Shown here piece after piece: positions 30,541-37,463 of a stretch of DNA of 37,841 bases. Below the pieces are notes generated by a model. That model was not told the DNA's origin. It ran no database searches and was given only the letters and a program-made list of their open reading frames with translations. The stretch comes from a virus, in the IMG/VR virus record IMGVR_UViG_3300010430_006924, positions 1-37,841 of that record; one strand, 5' to 3'. A program made the position numbers and the translations under genes. The first letter of the stretch is position 1, and every line of letters starts with the position of its first letter.

Positions 30541-30855
30541 ATGACCATGGATATTGAACAGAAAGAACGCCTAGCCCGATTGGGCGACATTTCCCCCGAC
30601 GCAGTCCGTGCAAGGCTGCTCGCGGCCCGAAATTCTATAGGCATGAAGCAGCAAGACGTGGCCAGCGAGGTGGGATTGAAAAAGACCACCTTCAACTCAC
30701 AAGAGACCCGAGGCGCTCCTAGCGCGGTAACAATGCGCTACTATCACAGGCAGCACCGGATCGACTTCAATTTCATTCTTCATGGGGATTTCGCTCAGCT
30801 CCCGCAGGACGTGCAGGAGAGGCTTTTCGCTGAGCTCGCCGCTTCCACTGAGTGA
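30541..30855 (+). CDS. Short CI-like repressor
   Basis: A 104-residue XRE-type protein. DAVRARLLAARNSIGMKQQDVASEVGLKKTTFNSQETRG is the helix-turn-helix; a short C-terminal helical part (DFNFILHGDFAQLPQDVQERLFAELA) probably dimerises. It lacks the LexA-like self-cleavage domain of lambda CI, so induction must use another route. No Shine-Dalgarno is visible before the ATG at 30541, as for the leaderless lambda cI message. A second ATG lies two codons on. Confidence 0.85.
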   Translation: MTMDIEQKERLARLGDISPDAVRARLLAARNSIGMKQQDVASEVGLKKTTFNSQETRGAPSAVTMRYYHRQHRIDFNFILHGDFAQLPQDVQERLFAELAASTE

Positions 30856-30894
30856 CCGGGTCAAAAACCCAATTCAAGTCCACTCCCAAAAATC

Positions 30895-30989
30895 TGAGCG
30901 GTTTTGCTATCCAGGCGTAAATCCTCACTTCGATTCTCCAATGTTCACGTTTCATTCTCCTTGATGGTCGCTCGCCTGTAAACCGCTCA
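30895..30989. repeat. 10-bp inverted repeat TGAGCGGTTT / AAACCGCTCA
   Basis: Perfect arms at 30895-30904 and 30980-30989, 75 bases apart, just after the repressor gene and 8 bases before O3. Different from the CI-type operators; may bind another regulator. Confidence 0.5.
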
Positions 30990-30997
30990 AAACAATA

Positions 30998-31016
30998 AAT
31001 CCGCATTTTTTGGATT
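30998..31016. promoter_or_regulatory. Operator O3
   Basis: AATCCGCATTTTTTGGATT: left arm perfect, right arm five of six. It starts 31 bases before O4. Confidence 0.7.
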
Positions 31017-31028
31017 TGTCCATTGACC

Positions 31029-31047
31029 AATCCGCAATTTTCGGATT
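31029..31047. promoter_or_regulatory. Operator O4 (perfect)
   Basis: AATCCGCAATTTTCGGATT, perfect 6-bp arms. It overlaps the possible early promoter, so repressor binding would block the int/xis operon. Confidence 0.8.
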
Positions 31048-31077
31048 ACGTCACTTCCAACAAAAACGGAGGCGACG

Positions 31078-31287
31078 ATGCGGCATTTCATTCCACCAAG
31101 GATCCCGGCAGCACAACCTACGGTGCAGCTTTGCGCAGACGCACGGCAGGTGGTTGCGAACCCCGAGCAATACGCGGATCGCCCGCTGCTCCGCCGATTG
31201 GCATGGATGACGCTCATGACCGAGCGCGGGAATGTGGTTGACCAGGACCGTCTCGCTCGGATGCCGGTGGAGGTCGCTAATGTCTGA
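31078..31287 (+). CDS. Small early protein
   Basis: A 69-residue protein (MRHFIPPRIPAAQPTVQLCADARQVV). GGAGGCGACG precedes the ATG. First gene of the rightward early operon. I do not recognise it; no clear motif. Confidence 0.7.
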   Translation: MRHFIPPRIPAAQPTVQLCADARQVVANPEQYADRPLLRRLAWMTLMTERGNVVDQDRLARMPVEVANV

Positions 31288-31546
31288 TATCGACCACGCC
31301 CAGCGCCAGGCTTTGATCGACGCACACAAGTCGCTCAGCCACGGTGGTCTCGAGGAAGTCGCTGGTGATCGCGGCACGGTGTGGGTCGGAGCTCACCCCG
31401 ATGTTGAGAACGAACACCATGGGGTGGTCGTCTCCTCACTGCATCACCGAGGCCTGGTCGAACGGATCGGGCAGAAGCCCATGCGCAGCGCCCACATCAC
31501 CGAGGACGGCATCCTCGAGCTGAACATCGCCGGGGTGGTCGAATGA
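31280..31546 (+). CDS. Small early protein
   Basis: An 88-residue protein (MSDIDHAQRQALIDAHKSL). The GLEEVAGDRGTVWVGA and HHRGLVERIGQ, SAHITEDGILEL pattern reads like a small winged helix. The start overlaps the previous stop by 8 bases. Function unknown. Confidence 0.68.
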   Translation: MSDIDHAQRQALIDAHKSLSHGGLEEVAGDRGTVWVGAHPDVENEHHGVVVSSLHHRGLVERIGQKPMRSAHITEDGILELNIAGVVE

Positions 31547-31824
31547 GCCGTCGCCTTAACCTTGAACGCTTGCGCGGAGTGGTCGCGGTATTTGAGACGA
31601 TCGAGCCCGAGAACCGGTTGAACTCTCTGACCAAGCTCGCCCGCGACAACGGCGGGACCTGGGATTGGGCGGGCGCAAGGCTGCCGGTGACAACTCCCAT
31701 CTACATCGAGGTGTTCAAGGTCCGTGCCACCGCTGAGACCCTGGATGACCTGCCCAGCGCATGGATGGCAGAAGCCCAGCGCCTTCTCGAAGCCGCGGAG
31801 ACGCGAAGCGAGGTGGCGGCATGA
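31543..31824 (+). CDS. Small early protein
   Basis: A 93-residue protein (MSRRLNLERLRGVVAVFETIEPENRLN). Overlaps both neighbours by four bases. Its last codons (EVAA and stop) and the next start form the 19-bp sequence repeated at 33210. Function unknown. Confidence 0.68.
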   Translation: MSRRLNLERLRGVVAVFETIEPENRLNSLTKLARDNGGTWDWAGARLPVTTPIYIEVFKVRATAETLDDLPSAWMAEAQRLLEAAETRSEVAA

Positions 31825-31828
31825 CGCA
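31810..31828 (+). repeat. 19-bp gene-junction repeat, copy 1
   Basis: GAGGTGGCGGCATGACGCA spans the stop of one early gene and the start of the next. An identical copy lies exactly 1400 bases on. Confidence 0.8.
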
Positions 31829-32165
31829 CCGCAAGCGCCTCCCAGATCGCCGCCCTTCCATCACCCGCCGCCTCGAATGGCGAACCGAAGGCGGTGCCCA
31901 TCATTTTCACGTCACCATCGGTGTGGACATCGCCACCGGGCAGCCGGTGGAAGTGTTCTACGCCGACGGGCAGCGGATCGGGTCGCAGCTTCAACACGCA
32001 ATCCAGGATGCCTGCGTCCTTATCAGCTTGCTCCTCCAATATGGGGTTGAGCCAGGCTCGATCGAGAAAAGCCTATCCAGCGTCCCCGTCCTCGGGGAAC
32101 CGCAACCGGCCACCGTGATCGGTGTGATCGCCCAAGCAGTCAAAGAGGGGGTGATCGCCGCATGA
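31821..32165 (+). CDS. TSCPD-like domain protein
   Basis: A 114-residue protein resembling the TSCPD domain, found at the ends of some ribonucleotide reductases and alone in phages: RRLEWRTEGGAHHFHVTIGVDIATGQPVEVFY, then GSQLQHAIQDACVLISLLLQYGV and IGVIAQAV. Stand-alone function is unknown. Start overlaps previous stop (ATGA). Confidence 0.75.
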   Translation: MTHRKRLPDRRPSITRRLEWRTEGGAHHFHVTIGVDIATGQPVEVFYADGQRIGSQLQHAIQDACVLISLLLQYGVEPGSIEKSLSSVPVLGEPQPATVIGVIAQAVKEGVIAA

Positions 32166-32440
32166 ACGCCCTTAAACCCTTGCCTCACCCCGTAGATGCG
32201 CACTCACTGCCGCGCACCGGGGACAACTCGTCCTCGAGCCGTGTCTCGACCAGCTCGAGGGCACCTTTCTTCTTTCCCAACCTTGGCGATGAGATCGAAT
32301 TCACGCGGGCAACCGGGATGCCACCAGAACGCGGGATCGTGCGCGGTCGCGAATTTTGCACACTGCGTCGCGAGATAATCGACATGAACGCCAATCCCCT
32401 GACGCTCGTCCCCGGCCAATACCACCAGGTGCAGCCATGA
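32162..32440 (+). CDS. Small early protein
   Basis: A 92-residue protein, Ser/Pro-rich at first (DNSSSSRVSTSSRAP), then LGDEIEFTRATGMPPERGIVRGREFCTL, which suggests a small beta-barrel. Overlaps both neighbours as ATGA. Function unknown. Confidence 0.62.
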   Translation: MNALKPLPHPVDAHSLPRTGDNSSSSRVSTSSRAPFFFPNLGDEIEFTRATGMPPERGIVRGREFCTLRREIIDMNANPLTLVPGQYHQVQP

Positions 32441-32673
32441 GCAGGGTTACCAGAATGCCGCGTCCCACTCACGGACGGCAGCCCTCGTCGGTCTCAACTC
32501 CTCCCGAGACCGGCGGGGGCATCGAAGGCGAGATGCCCACATTCAAGTGCCCGCTCTGGCCGGGCTGCGATTGCCCCGGCGGGACCATGAGACCGGAGTG
32601 TCCGGGCCTCAAAGATCGGATCGAGGACGATGGGTTCATCACCATCTACCCGCCCGTTGGAGGTGCTAAATGA
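32437..32673 (+). CDS. Cysteine-rich small early protein
   Basis: A 78-residue protein with a cluster CPLWPGCDCPGGTMRPECPG that could bind zinc through four cysteines. ATGA overlap at both ends. Function unknown. Confidence 0.65.
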   Translation: MSRVTRMPRPTHGRQPSSVSTPPETGGGIEGEMPTFKCPLWPGCDCPGGTMRPECPGLKDRIEDDGFITIYPPVGGAK

Positions 32674-33224
32674 TCGCTCCCTCCTACAACGGTTCTCTCG
32701 TTCCATGGACCTCCCCTTGGACTGGCGAGGACGCAGAGCATGAGGTGCGGCGCGAGCACTACCTCGACGGCGCATGGGCGCTTTGCCAGCGTGTCGCGCC
32801 CGGTGAAGGCAAGCCCATCTTCGGCTCCGCCCACTATCAGCGCCAACGTCAGGCGATCGTCCAGGGTCGGTGTGACGTATGCGGGCGCATGATCCGCCCA
32901 GGACAGGCCAAGGTTCTTCTTCATCCAGGAAGCCGCCTAAAGGGCACCGATGAGGTCGGCCATGTGATGGCCCCCTCGCACCGCGAATGCGCGAGACTGG
33001 CCGCGGACACCTGCCCGTGGATCGTGCGCGAGATCGAAGCCGGAAAACTGACGGTCACTGTGGTCCGCAAATCGAGGGTCGCGCTGGCAATTCTGGATCC
33101 CGAGATCGTCGAGGCTGAGACGGGCAAGCGCTTTGACTTTCCTGTCGTCGGCCACGCCAAACTGATCGTTGACAACTCGCTAACCCGCGATGCCGAGTGG
33201 CTCCTGCGCGAGGTGGCGGCATGA
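32670..33224 (+). CDS. Early protein with zinc-finger-like motif
   Basis: A 184-residue protein. GRCDVCGRMIRPGQ followed by MAPSHRECARLA gives a C-x2-C ... H-x3-C set suitable for one zinc ion, as in HNH-like or treble-clef folds, but HNH catalytic residues are not evident. ATGA overlap with the previous gene; ends in EVAA like the gene at 31543. Confidence 0.7.
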   Translation: MIAPSYNGSLVPWTSPWTGEDAEHEVRREHYLDGAWALCQRVAPGEGKPIFGSAHYQRQRQAIVQGRCDVCGRMIRPGQAKVLLHPGSRLKGTDEVGHVMAPSHRECARLAADTCPWIVREIEAGKLTVTVVRKSRVALAILDPEIVEAETGKRFDFPVVGHAKLIVDNSLTRDAEWLLREVAA

Positions 33225-33228
33225 CGCA
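33210..33228 (+). repeat. 19-bp gene-junction repeat, copy 2
   Basis: Identical to 31810-31828 and again spans an EVAA stop and an ATG ACG CA start. Confidence 0.8.
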
Positions 33229-34111
33229 TCACTCCGCATTGTTCCCCGCGTTCGAGATGAACGCCTTTAGGATGCCGCAATGGTTCATCGGCCACGGCCT
33301 CCACAACTACAAGCCGCTGGTCACCATGCTCCGCGCGAGCTGGCAGCATTGGGCGGAAGCGGATGCGGACGGACTGACGAACCTGTCGCCGATCATCATG
33401 ATGTTCAACGCACCGCCACCCGAGATCAAGAAGCAGGTCGGTGGGCACATCTGGCACAAGATGCGGACTGCCAGCACAAAGGCCAACGTCAATCGCATGG
33501 TTCTGCGGCTGGTCGGTGGGTGGTCCCTCGAAGAAGCAATGGAATGGCCGGTCCATGAGCGCCGACACGCCAAAACGCTCATCAAATCCGCCACCAAGTC
33601 TGGCCTATTGCTCGCCTGCCGTCATACGCAGCCGGGTCAAAAGCTCATGGACAACTACCGGATGGCGCTCGATTTCGCCCGGCTCGGCGGCACCATCGAC
33701 CCAACATGGGGCCGGAAACGTTTGAAGCGCGAGCACGACGCGCTGGCGATGCAACAGGCACTCAAGAGCTCCGATCCCTCGCCCTGGGCCAAAGCCTGGC
33801 ACTTTGACATCGATGGCTACACCTTTACGCTGCTCAAGTCAGAGGCTGAGCTGGCGGTCGAAGGCATCTCCCAACGCCACTGTTGCCGATCCTACGCGCA
33901 AGCCTGTCGCAATGGCACAGAAACCGTCTTCAGCATCATGGGGCCCGAGCGAGCCACAGTGAGCTGGAATAGCCGCCTCAATGAACTGCAGGTCAAAGCG
34001 TTTGCCAACGGATTTGTCCGTCAGGAAACTAAACGCGCGGCAAGCCGCTGCGTCAGTCAGTACCTACTTCACAAAGTGGGGCGAGATGATCCCGATAGGA
34101 GGGCCGAATGA
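33221..34111 (+). CDS. PcfJ-like protein
   Basis: A 296-residue protein. The C-terminal third (FTLLKSEAELAVEGISQRHCCRSYAQACRNGTETVFSIM, then RATVSW and ELQVKAFANG, near residues 200-270) matches the PcfJ-like domain found on conjugative plasmids and phages, with its central EG-x4-HC-x3-Y. Function of the domain is not settled. The N-terminal part is helical with a basic character. Confidence 0.78.
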   Translation: MTHHSALFPAFEMNAFRMPQWFIGHGLHNYKPLVTMLRASWQHWAEADADGLTNLSPIIMMFNAPPPEIKKQVGGHIWHKMRTASTKANVNRMVLRLVGGWSLEEAMEWPVHERRHAKTLIKSATKSGLLLACRHTQPGQKLMDNYRMALDFARLGGTIDPTWGRKRLKREHDALAMQQALKSSDPSPWAKAWHFDIDGYTFTLLKSEAELAVEGISQRHCCRSYAQACRNGTETVFSIMGPERATVSWNSRLNELQVKAFANGFVRQETKRAASRCVSQYLLHKVGRDDPDRRAE

Positions 34112-34839
34112 CACCCGATCGCAAAGCCCTGATCGAACGCATCCGAGCGATGCAAGCCAAGGCTGAAAACGAGGCCAGCACAGAGGCCGAAGCCATTCAG
34201 GCTGCGGCAATGGCTGCGCGGCTCATGTCCAAGCATGAAGTCACCGATGCGGAGCTATCGCTGATCGAAGGTGGCGGCGACGGAATTCAGATGCAGCGGG
34301 TGAACCACGGCACCAAGAAAATGCACTTCGCCCTGAAATATGCGGCGCACGGGATTGAGACTCTGACCGAGACGCGAGGCTACGTCGGCACAAACTGGAT
34401 CGATGAGCAACGGCTTGTTTGGACGGGGTTGGACAGCGACGTGGAGATGGCCGTATACCTCTCGCTGTTGATCAAGGGCGCAGCCGATCGGGCATGGCGC
34501 GATCATGCAAAAGGGCGGTTCTTCAGGAACCGGACCCTCTCCCGAAAGTCCTTCCTGATCGGCTTCGGTCGTCGCATCACCGAGCGCCTGATTGAGCTCT
34601 CGCAGGAAAGAAAGACAGCTCGATCGTCCACCGGCACCGCTTTGGTACTCCGAAAAGATGCTCTGATCGAAAGCTACCTCGCCGACCAGGACATCGACAT
34701 CGGCGAGACGCGACCTCGAAAAACCATGATCGACGAAAACTACGATCACGGTGCCAGCGCGGCAAACGGAGTGAACCTGTCGCGCCCATTGGAAGGCGAT
34801 GCTGGCGCTGATGCCCTGCACCTGGTGGCAAGCAAATGA
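34108..34839 (+). CDS. DUF2786-type early protein
   Basis: A 243-residue protein. The N terminus (RIRAMQAKAENEASTEAEAIQAAAMAARLMSKHEV) is the DUF2786 helical motif; the middle (GLDSDVEMAVYLSLLIKGAADRAW, RKSFLIGFGRRITERL) is the partner domain usual in phage members. Function unknown. Overlaps both neighbours as ATGA. Confidence 0.85.
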   Translation: MTPDRKALIERIRAMQAKAENEASTEAEAIQAAAMAARLMSKHEVTDAELSLIEGGGDGIQMQRVNHGTKKMHFALKYAAHGIETLTETRGYVGTNWIDEQRLVWTGLDSDVEMAVYLSLLIKGAADRAWRDHAKGRFFRNRTLSRKSFLIGFGRRITERLIELSQERKTARSSTGTALVLRKDALIESYLADQDIDIGETRPRKTMIDENYDHGASAANGVNLSRPLEGDAGADALHLVASK

Positions 34840-35201
34840 CCGCCCAGCGCCTCCCTTCCTGGGCTGTCGAGCCTATCGACATGAACGGGGCCGCGGCGGC
34901 GCTCGGCGTAAGCCGTCGAACATTCATAGCTATTTTGGCCCGACATCCGCATTATGAGCTCAGGGGTCGGAAAAAAGTGTTCTACCCCGAGCACATAACG
35001 CTAATCAGAGAGGGGCTGAAATGCGAAAGGACTGGGACCCGATCTGGGACGAAAAGTGGGGCTGGAAAGTCGATTTCTACATCGAAGGCGAGCGGGTTCG
35101 CCGACGCCTTGGCCTCCGTGACAAAAGCCTCAAGAGAATCGCGACCCAAAAAGCGGAGCAGCTCTACCGCGAGCTCTGGGACCGTCGTCTCAATCCAGTA
35201 G
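34836..35201 (+). CDS. Excisionase-like helix-turn-helix protein
   Basis: A 121-residue protein. IDMNGAAAALGVSRRTFIAILARHPHYELRGRKKVFYPEHITLI is a MerR/excisionase-type helix-turn-helix. The remaining 55 residues are Ser/Lys-rich (SKASGFADALASVTKASRESRPKK), a tail I associate with alphaproteobacterial relatives. The last 181 bases overlap the integrase start in another frame. Directional control of the integrase is the likely role. Start overlaps previous stop (ATGA). Confidence 0.8.
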   Translation: MTAQRLPSWAVEPIDMNGAAAALGVSRRTFIAILARHPHYELRGRKKVFYPEHITLIREGLKCERTGTRSGTKSGAGKSISTSKASGFADALASVTKASRESRPKKRSSSTASSGTVVSIQ

Positions 35202-36109
35202 CACAACGCAAAGGGACGCCCTTCTGGCAAGCGGCCAAGGGATACGTGGACGCGGGCGGCGAAGCCCGGTTCCTCCCCAAGCTGATCCGACACTTTGGCG
35301 AACACACCCTGATCGAGGACATCGACGAACCAGAGATCGTCGCCGCGGGCGTGACAATCTATCCAGGCCGCGCTCCCGATACGATCCGACGCCAGGTGCG
35401 GGTTCCGATCACCGCTGTGATCCGTTGGGCCCAGGGAACCAGGCGCAGGCCATCGACGGATAACAAGCGGGTGCGCTGGCTCACCCCCGAGGAAGCCGAG
35501 GCCCTGCTCGAGGCGGCGGCGGCGCTGACCCTGCCACGTCACACCAACCCGGAACCATATACACTCGCCAAGATTGCCTTCTTGCTCGGCTCAGGATGCC
35601 GAACCGGCGAGTGCTTTGCCGCCAATGTCGTTGATTGGAATGCTGGCACCCGTCAACTCTGGATCCCGGCGATCGAGGTCGGAGCCGGGAAAACGCGCAG
35701 CTCCGCTCGGTGGGTGAAGCTGCCGGAACGTTCGGTCCAGCTCATGGGGGACCTGCCAATCAAAGGGCGCATGTTCCGCACTCCTTACGGCAAGGAGATC
35801 AAGCTGATCGATGGGGGCGGCGGGCAGATGCAGGCGGCTTTTAACAAAGCCCGCGATGCCGCCGGGCTGGGCGAGGATGTGACGCCGCATGTGCTGCGTC
35901 ATACCTGGGCGACATGGTTCTACGCCCAGACCCGCGACTTCGGCACCCTCATGGACCAGGGCGGATGGTCAAAGGCCGACATGGCGAACCGATATCGGAA
36001 ACTGGCCCCAGATGACCTCAGCGAGCGATTGCTCAAACACGGCTGGGATTTCCGGCCCGAGCTGCCCGAGGACCGGCGGACTAGGCTGCGCGTCGTCGGT
36101 GATGAGTAG
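35021..36109 (+). CDS. int: Tyrosine recombinase (phage integrase)
   Basis: A 362-residue integrase. The N-terminal domain begins WDEKWGWKVDFYIEGERVRRRLGL, typical of DNA-arm binding. Catalytic residues in order: Arg in LLGSGCRTGECF, Lys-containing hairpin GKTRSSARWVKLP, His-x2-Arg in TPHVLRHTWAT, Trp in the second His place (QGGWSKADMANRY) and the Tyr nucleophile there. A GAGAGGGG site precedes the ATG. It lies about 1 kb from a tRNA-Ser gene, the probable target. Confidence 0.95.
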   Translation: MRKDWDPIWDEKWGWKVDFYIEGERVRRRLGLRDKSLKRIATQKAEQLYRELWDRRLNPVAQRKGTPFWQAAKGYVDAGGEARFLPKLIRHFGEHTLIEDIDEPEIVAAGVTIYPGRAPDTIRRQVRVPITAVIRWAQGTRRRPSTDNKRVRWLTPEEAEALLEAAAALTLPRHTNPEPYTLAKIAFLLGSGCRTGECFAANVVDWNAGTRQLWIPAIEVGAGKTRSSARWVKLPERSVQLMGDLPIKGRMFRTPYGKEIKLIDGGGGQMQAAFNKARDAAGLGEDVTPHVLRHTWATWFYAQTRDFGTLMDQGGWSKADMANRYRKLAPDDLSERLLKHGWDFRPELPEDRRTRLRVVGDE

Positions 36110-36368
36110 ACACGACCGAGCCTGTACAGCGGCACCCACTACACAAGAGCCCGCTGGCATCGGCCACAATGGCGGGCCCCCGACGCCGCTGTTCGGCCTC
36201 CACGCGGCATGGCTGCGATTTGCCAATGAGATGGAACTCCGCAGGCTCGCGAAGCTGCATGTTCGCATCGAGAGAAAGAAGGCGGCGATGAAGGAGCTCG
36301 TAAGCGAGCGCCAGCGCATCATGAACCGCTGCATCCGCCGGATGCGACGCGACCAGGGCAAAGACTGA
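36102..36368 (+). CDS. Small protein with GIGHNGGPP motif
   Basis: An 88-residue protein. The N-terminal part is flexible and contains GIGHNGGPP, a motif I know from small phage and plasmid proteins of alphaproteobacteria. The rest is a basic helix (LHVRIERKKAAMKELVSERQRIMNRCIRRMRR). It overlaps the integrase stop by 8 bases. Function unknown. Confidence 0.78.
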   Translation: MSRHDRACTAAPTTQEPAGIGHNGGPPTPLFGLHAAWLRFANEMELRRLAKLHVRIERKKAAMKELVSERQRIMNRCIRRMRRDQGKD

Positions 36369-36431
36369 GCCGTCTAACCGGTCATGCGCGAACCAAGCTC
36401 GGTACTAACACGCTCCATGGCTTCGACCACT

Positions 36432-37055
36432 TTATCGTGGATGACGTCTCAATCGGTTGACCTTCACACGACCCTCTTGGTCTTTCATAAACACTTGCAA
36501 GTGCTCTTGTTCGTGCTCGATTGTTGCTATGTGGCACAGCAGCTGATCTTCTAGGTGTTTTTTTTGCTGCACGGCTTCTTCCAGCATGAGCTCGTAGTCA
36601 ATTCTTTCATTAAACGGGTTTCGAGCGTGAAGGACCTTGTTTAGTTTCCCGTGGTTTTCCGCGAGGGAAGTGCGGTTCATTTTGAGCTCGGGCGGAAAGG
36701 TAATTTCGTATTCAGCCTCGCCTTGATGCGGCGCGACCCAAAACGGCTGCGGCAAAAAATCGGGATTGATCCGCTCCATTCCCTTCATGATCTTTCCGAG
36801 GTTCCACTCCTTCTCAAACGCTCTCCAGGTTTTCTGGACCTTGCGAAGATTACCAGCCATGCTGGCAAAGGCCACCAGCTCGTAGCATTTTCGAAGCTGA
36901 AGAAATGCGCTTTCGGCAGGACCAAGAAGTACTATGCCCGCGTCTTCAAACTCTCTGACATTCCAATCGAAGATCACAAATCGATCGTTGATTTGCGTCA
37001 TACAGCGAGCATACGCATCCATGTACTCAGAACCATCATGCGAAGCGCTGGACAT
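36432..37055 (-). CDS. Unknown moron-type protein near the attachment site
   Basis: A 207-residue protein, largely helical, with FLQLRKCYELVAFASMAGNL in the middle and a coiled-coil end (QQKKHLEDQLLCHIATIEHEQEHLQ). No family recognised. GGAGGGTTAGA precedes the ATG at 37055. The region is less GC-rich than the neighbours, lies on the strand opposite to int and sits between int and the tRNA, all signs of a cargo gene expressed in the lysogen. Defence or toxin roles are possible but not shown. Confidence 0.75.
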   Translation of the reverse strand: MSSASHDGSEYMDAYARCMTQINDRFVIFDWNVREFEDAGIVLLGPAESAFLQLRKCYELVAFASMAGNLRKVQKTWRAFEKEWNLGKIMKGMERINPDFLPQPFWVAPHQGEAEYEITFPPELKMNRTSLAENHGKLNKVLHARNPFNERIDYELMLEEAVQQKKHLEDQLLCHIATIEHEQEHLQVFMKDQEGRVKVNRLRRHPR

Positions 37056-37128
37056 TCTAACCCTCCGAAGATTCTGGGCAATTATTGGGCAATCGCCGTT
37101 TTCGCCCCCAAATTCGCCGCCAGTTTGC

Positions 37129-37162
37129 GATTTTGCGCAAGTTTCGGATATGTCGCAAAATC
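37129..37162. repeat. Inverted repeat next to tRNA 3' end
   Basis: GATTTTGCG (37129-37137) and CGCAAAATC (37154-37162), 16 bases apart, 12 bases from the tRNA end on the phage side. No T-run, so integrase arm sites are more likely than a terminator. Inference. Confidence 0.4.
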
Positions 37163-37173
37163 AATGGGTTGGG

Positions 37174-37263
37174 TGGCGGAGACGAAGGGATTCGAACCCT
37201 CGAGACGGTTTCCCGCCTACTCCCTTAGCAGGGGAGCGCCTTCGACCACTCGGCCACGTCTCC
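37174..37263 (-). tRNA. tRNA-Ser (anticodon GCU), likely attachment site
   Basis: The minus strand starts GGAGACGTGGCCGAGTGG and ends GGTTCGAATCCCTTCGTCTCC-G-CCA. The acceptor arms GGAGACG/CGTCTCC pair fully. The anticodon GCT is at 37227-37229 and a long variable arm typical of tRNA-Ser is present. CCA is encoded. The 3' end faces the integrase, the usual geometry when a phage integrates into the 3' end of a tRNA and restores it. Confidence 0.95.
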
Positions 37264-37463
37264 GCCGGCGGGTTTATCCATCCGCAGGCCGAGGGGCAAG
37301 GGGGAATATGTGTCTCGTCCAAAAAGGTGCTGACTTGATCGACGTTCCTGCGGCGGGTCGGAAAGAAAACCGTTGTCATTGGCACACACGCACGACCCGA
37401 AAGCTGCGCTTGGAATGCAACCCCTTACTGGCTACCTTGGAGCCATATTGAAGGGAAAACACT
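37264..37463. other. Intergenic region with possible tRNA promoter
   Basis: No gene seen. On the minus strand TTGCCC (37294-37299), 16 bases and ATAAAC (37272-37277) could form the tRNA promoter. The rest holds no feature I can support. Confidence 0.35.

Larger units (their letters stand above)
30856..31077. other. Early rightward promoter/operator region
   Basis: A 222-base gap after the repressor gene. It holds a 10-bp inverted repeat (30895-30904 and 30980-30989), two 19-bp operators, a possible promoter (TTGACC 31023-31028, 16 bases, ATTACG 31045-31050) overlapping O4, and the GGAGG site of the first early gene. Confidence 0.6.

Noticed and set aside
30773-31030. 85-codon minus-strand frame after the repressor gene
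   Set aside because: It covers both operators and the early promoter region and overlaps the repressor end; no ribosome site seen. An antisense RNA is still possible.
32093-32102. Plus-strand GGGGAACCGC as another copy of the late repeat
   Set aside because: Only the first ten bases match, orientation and context (inside the TSCPD-like gene) differ, and such a match is expected by chance.
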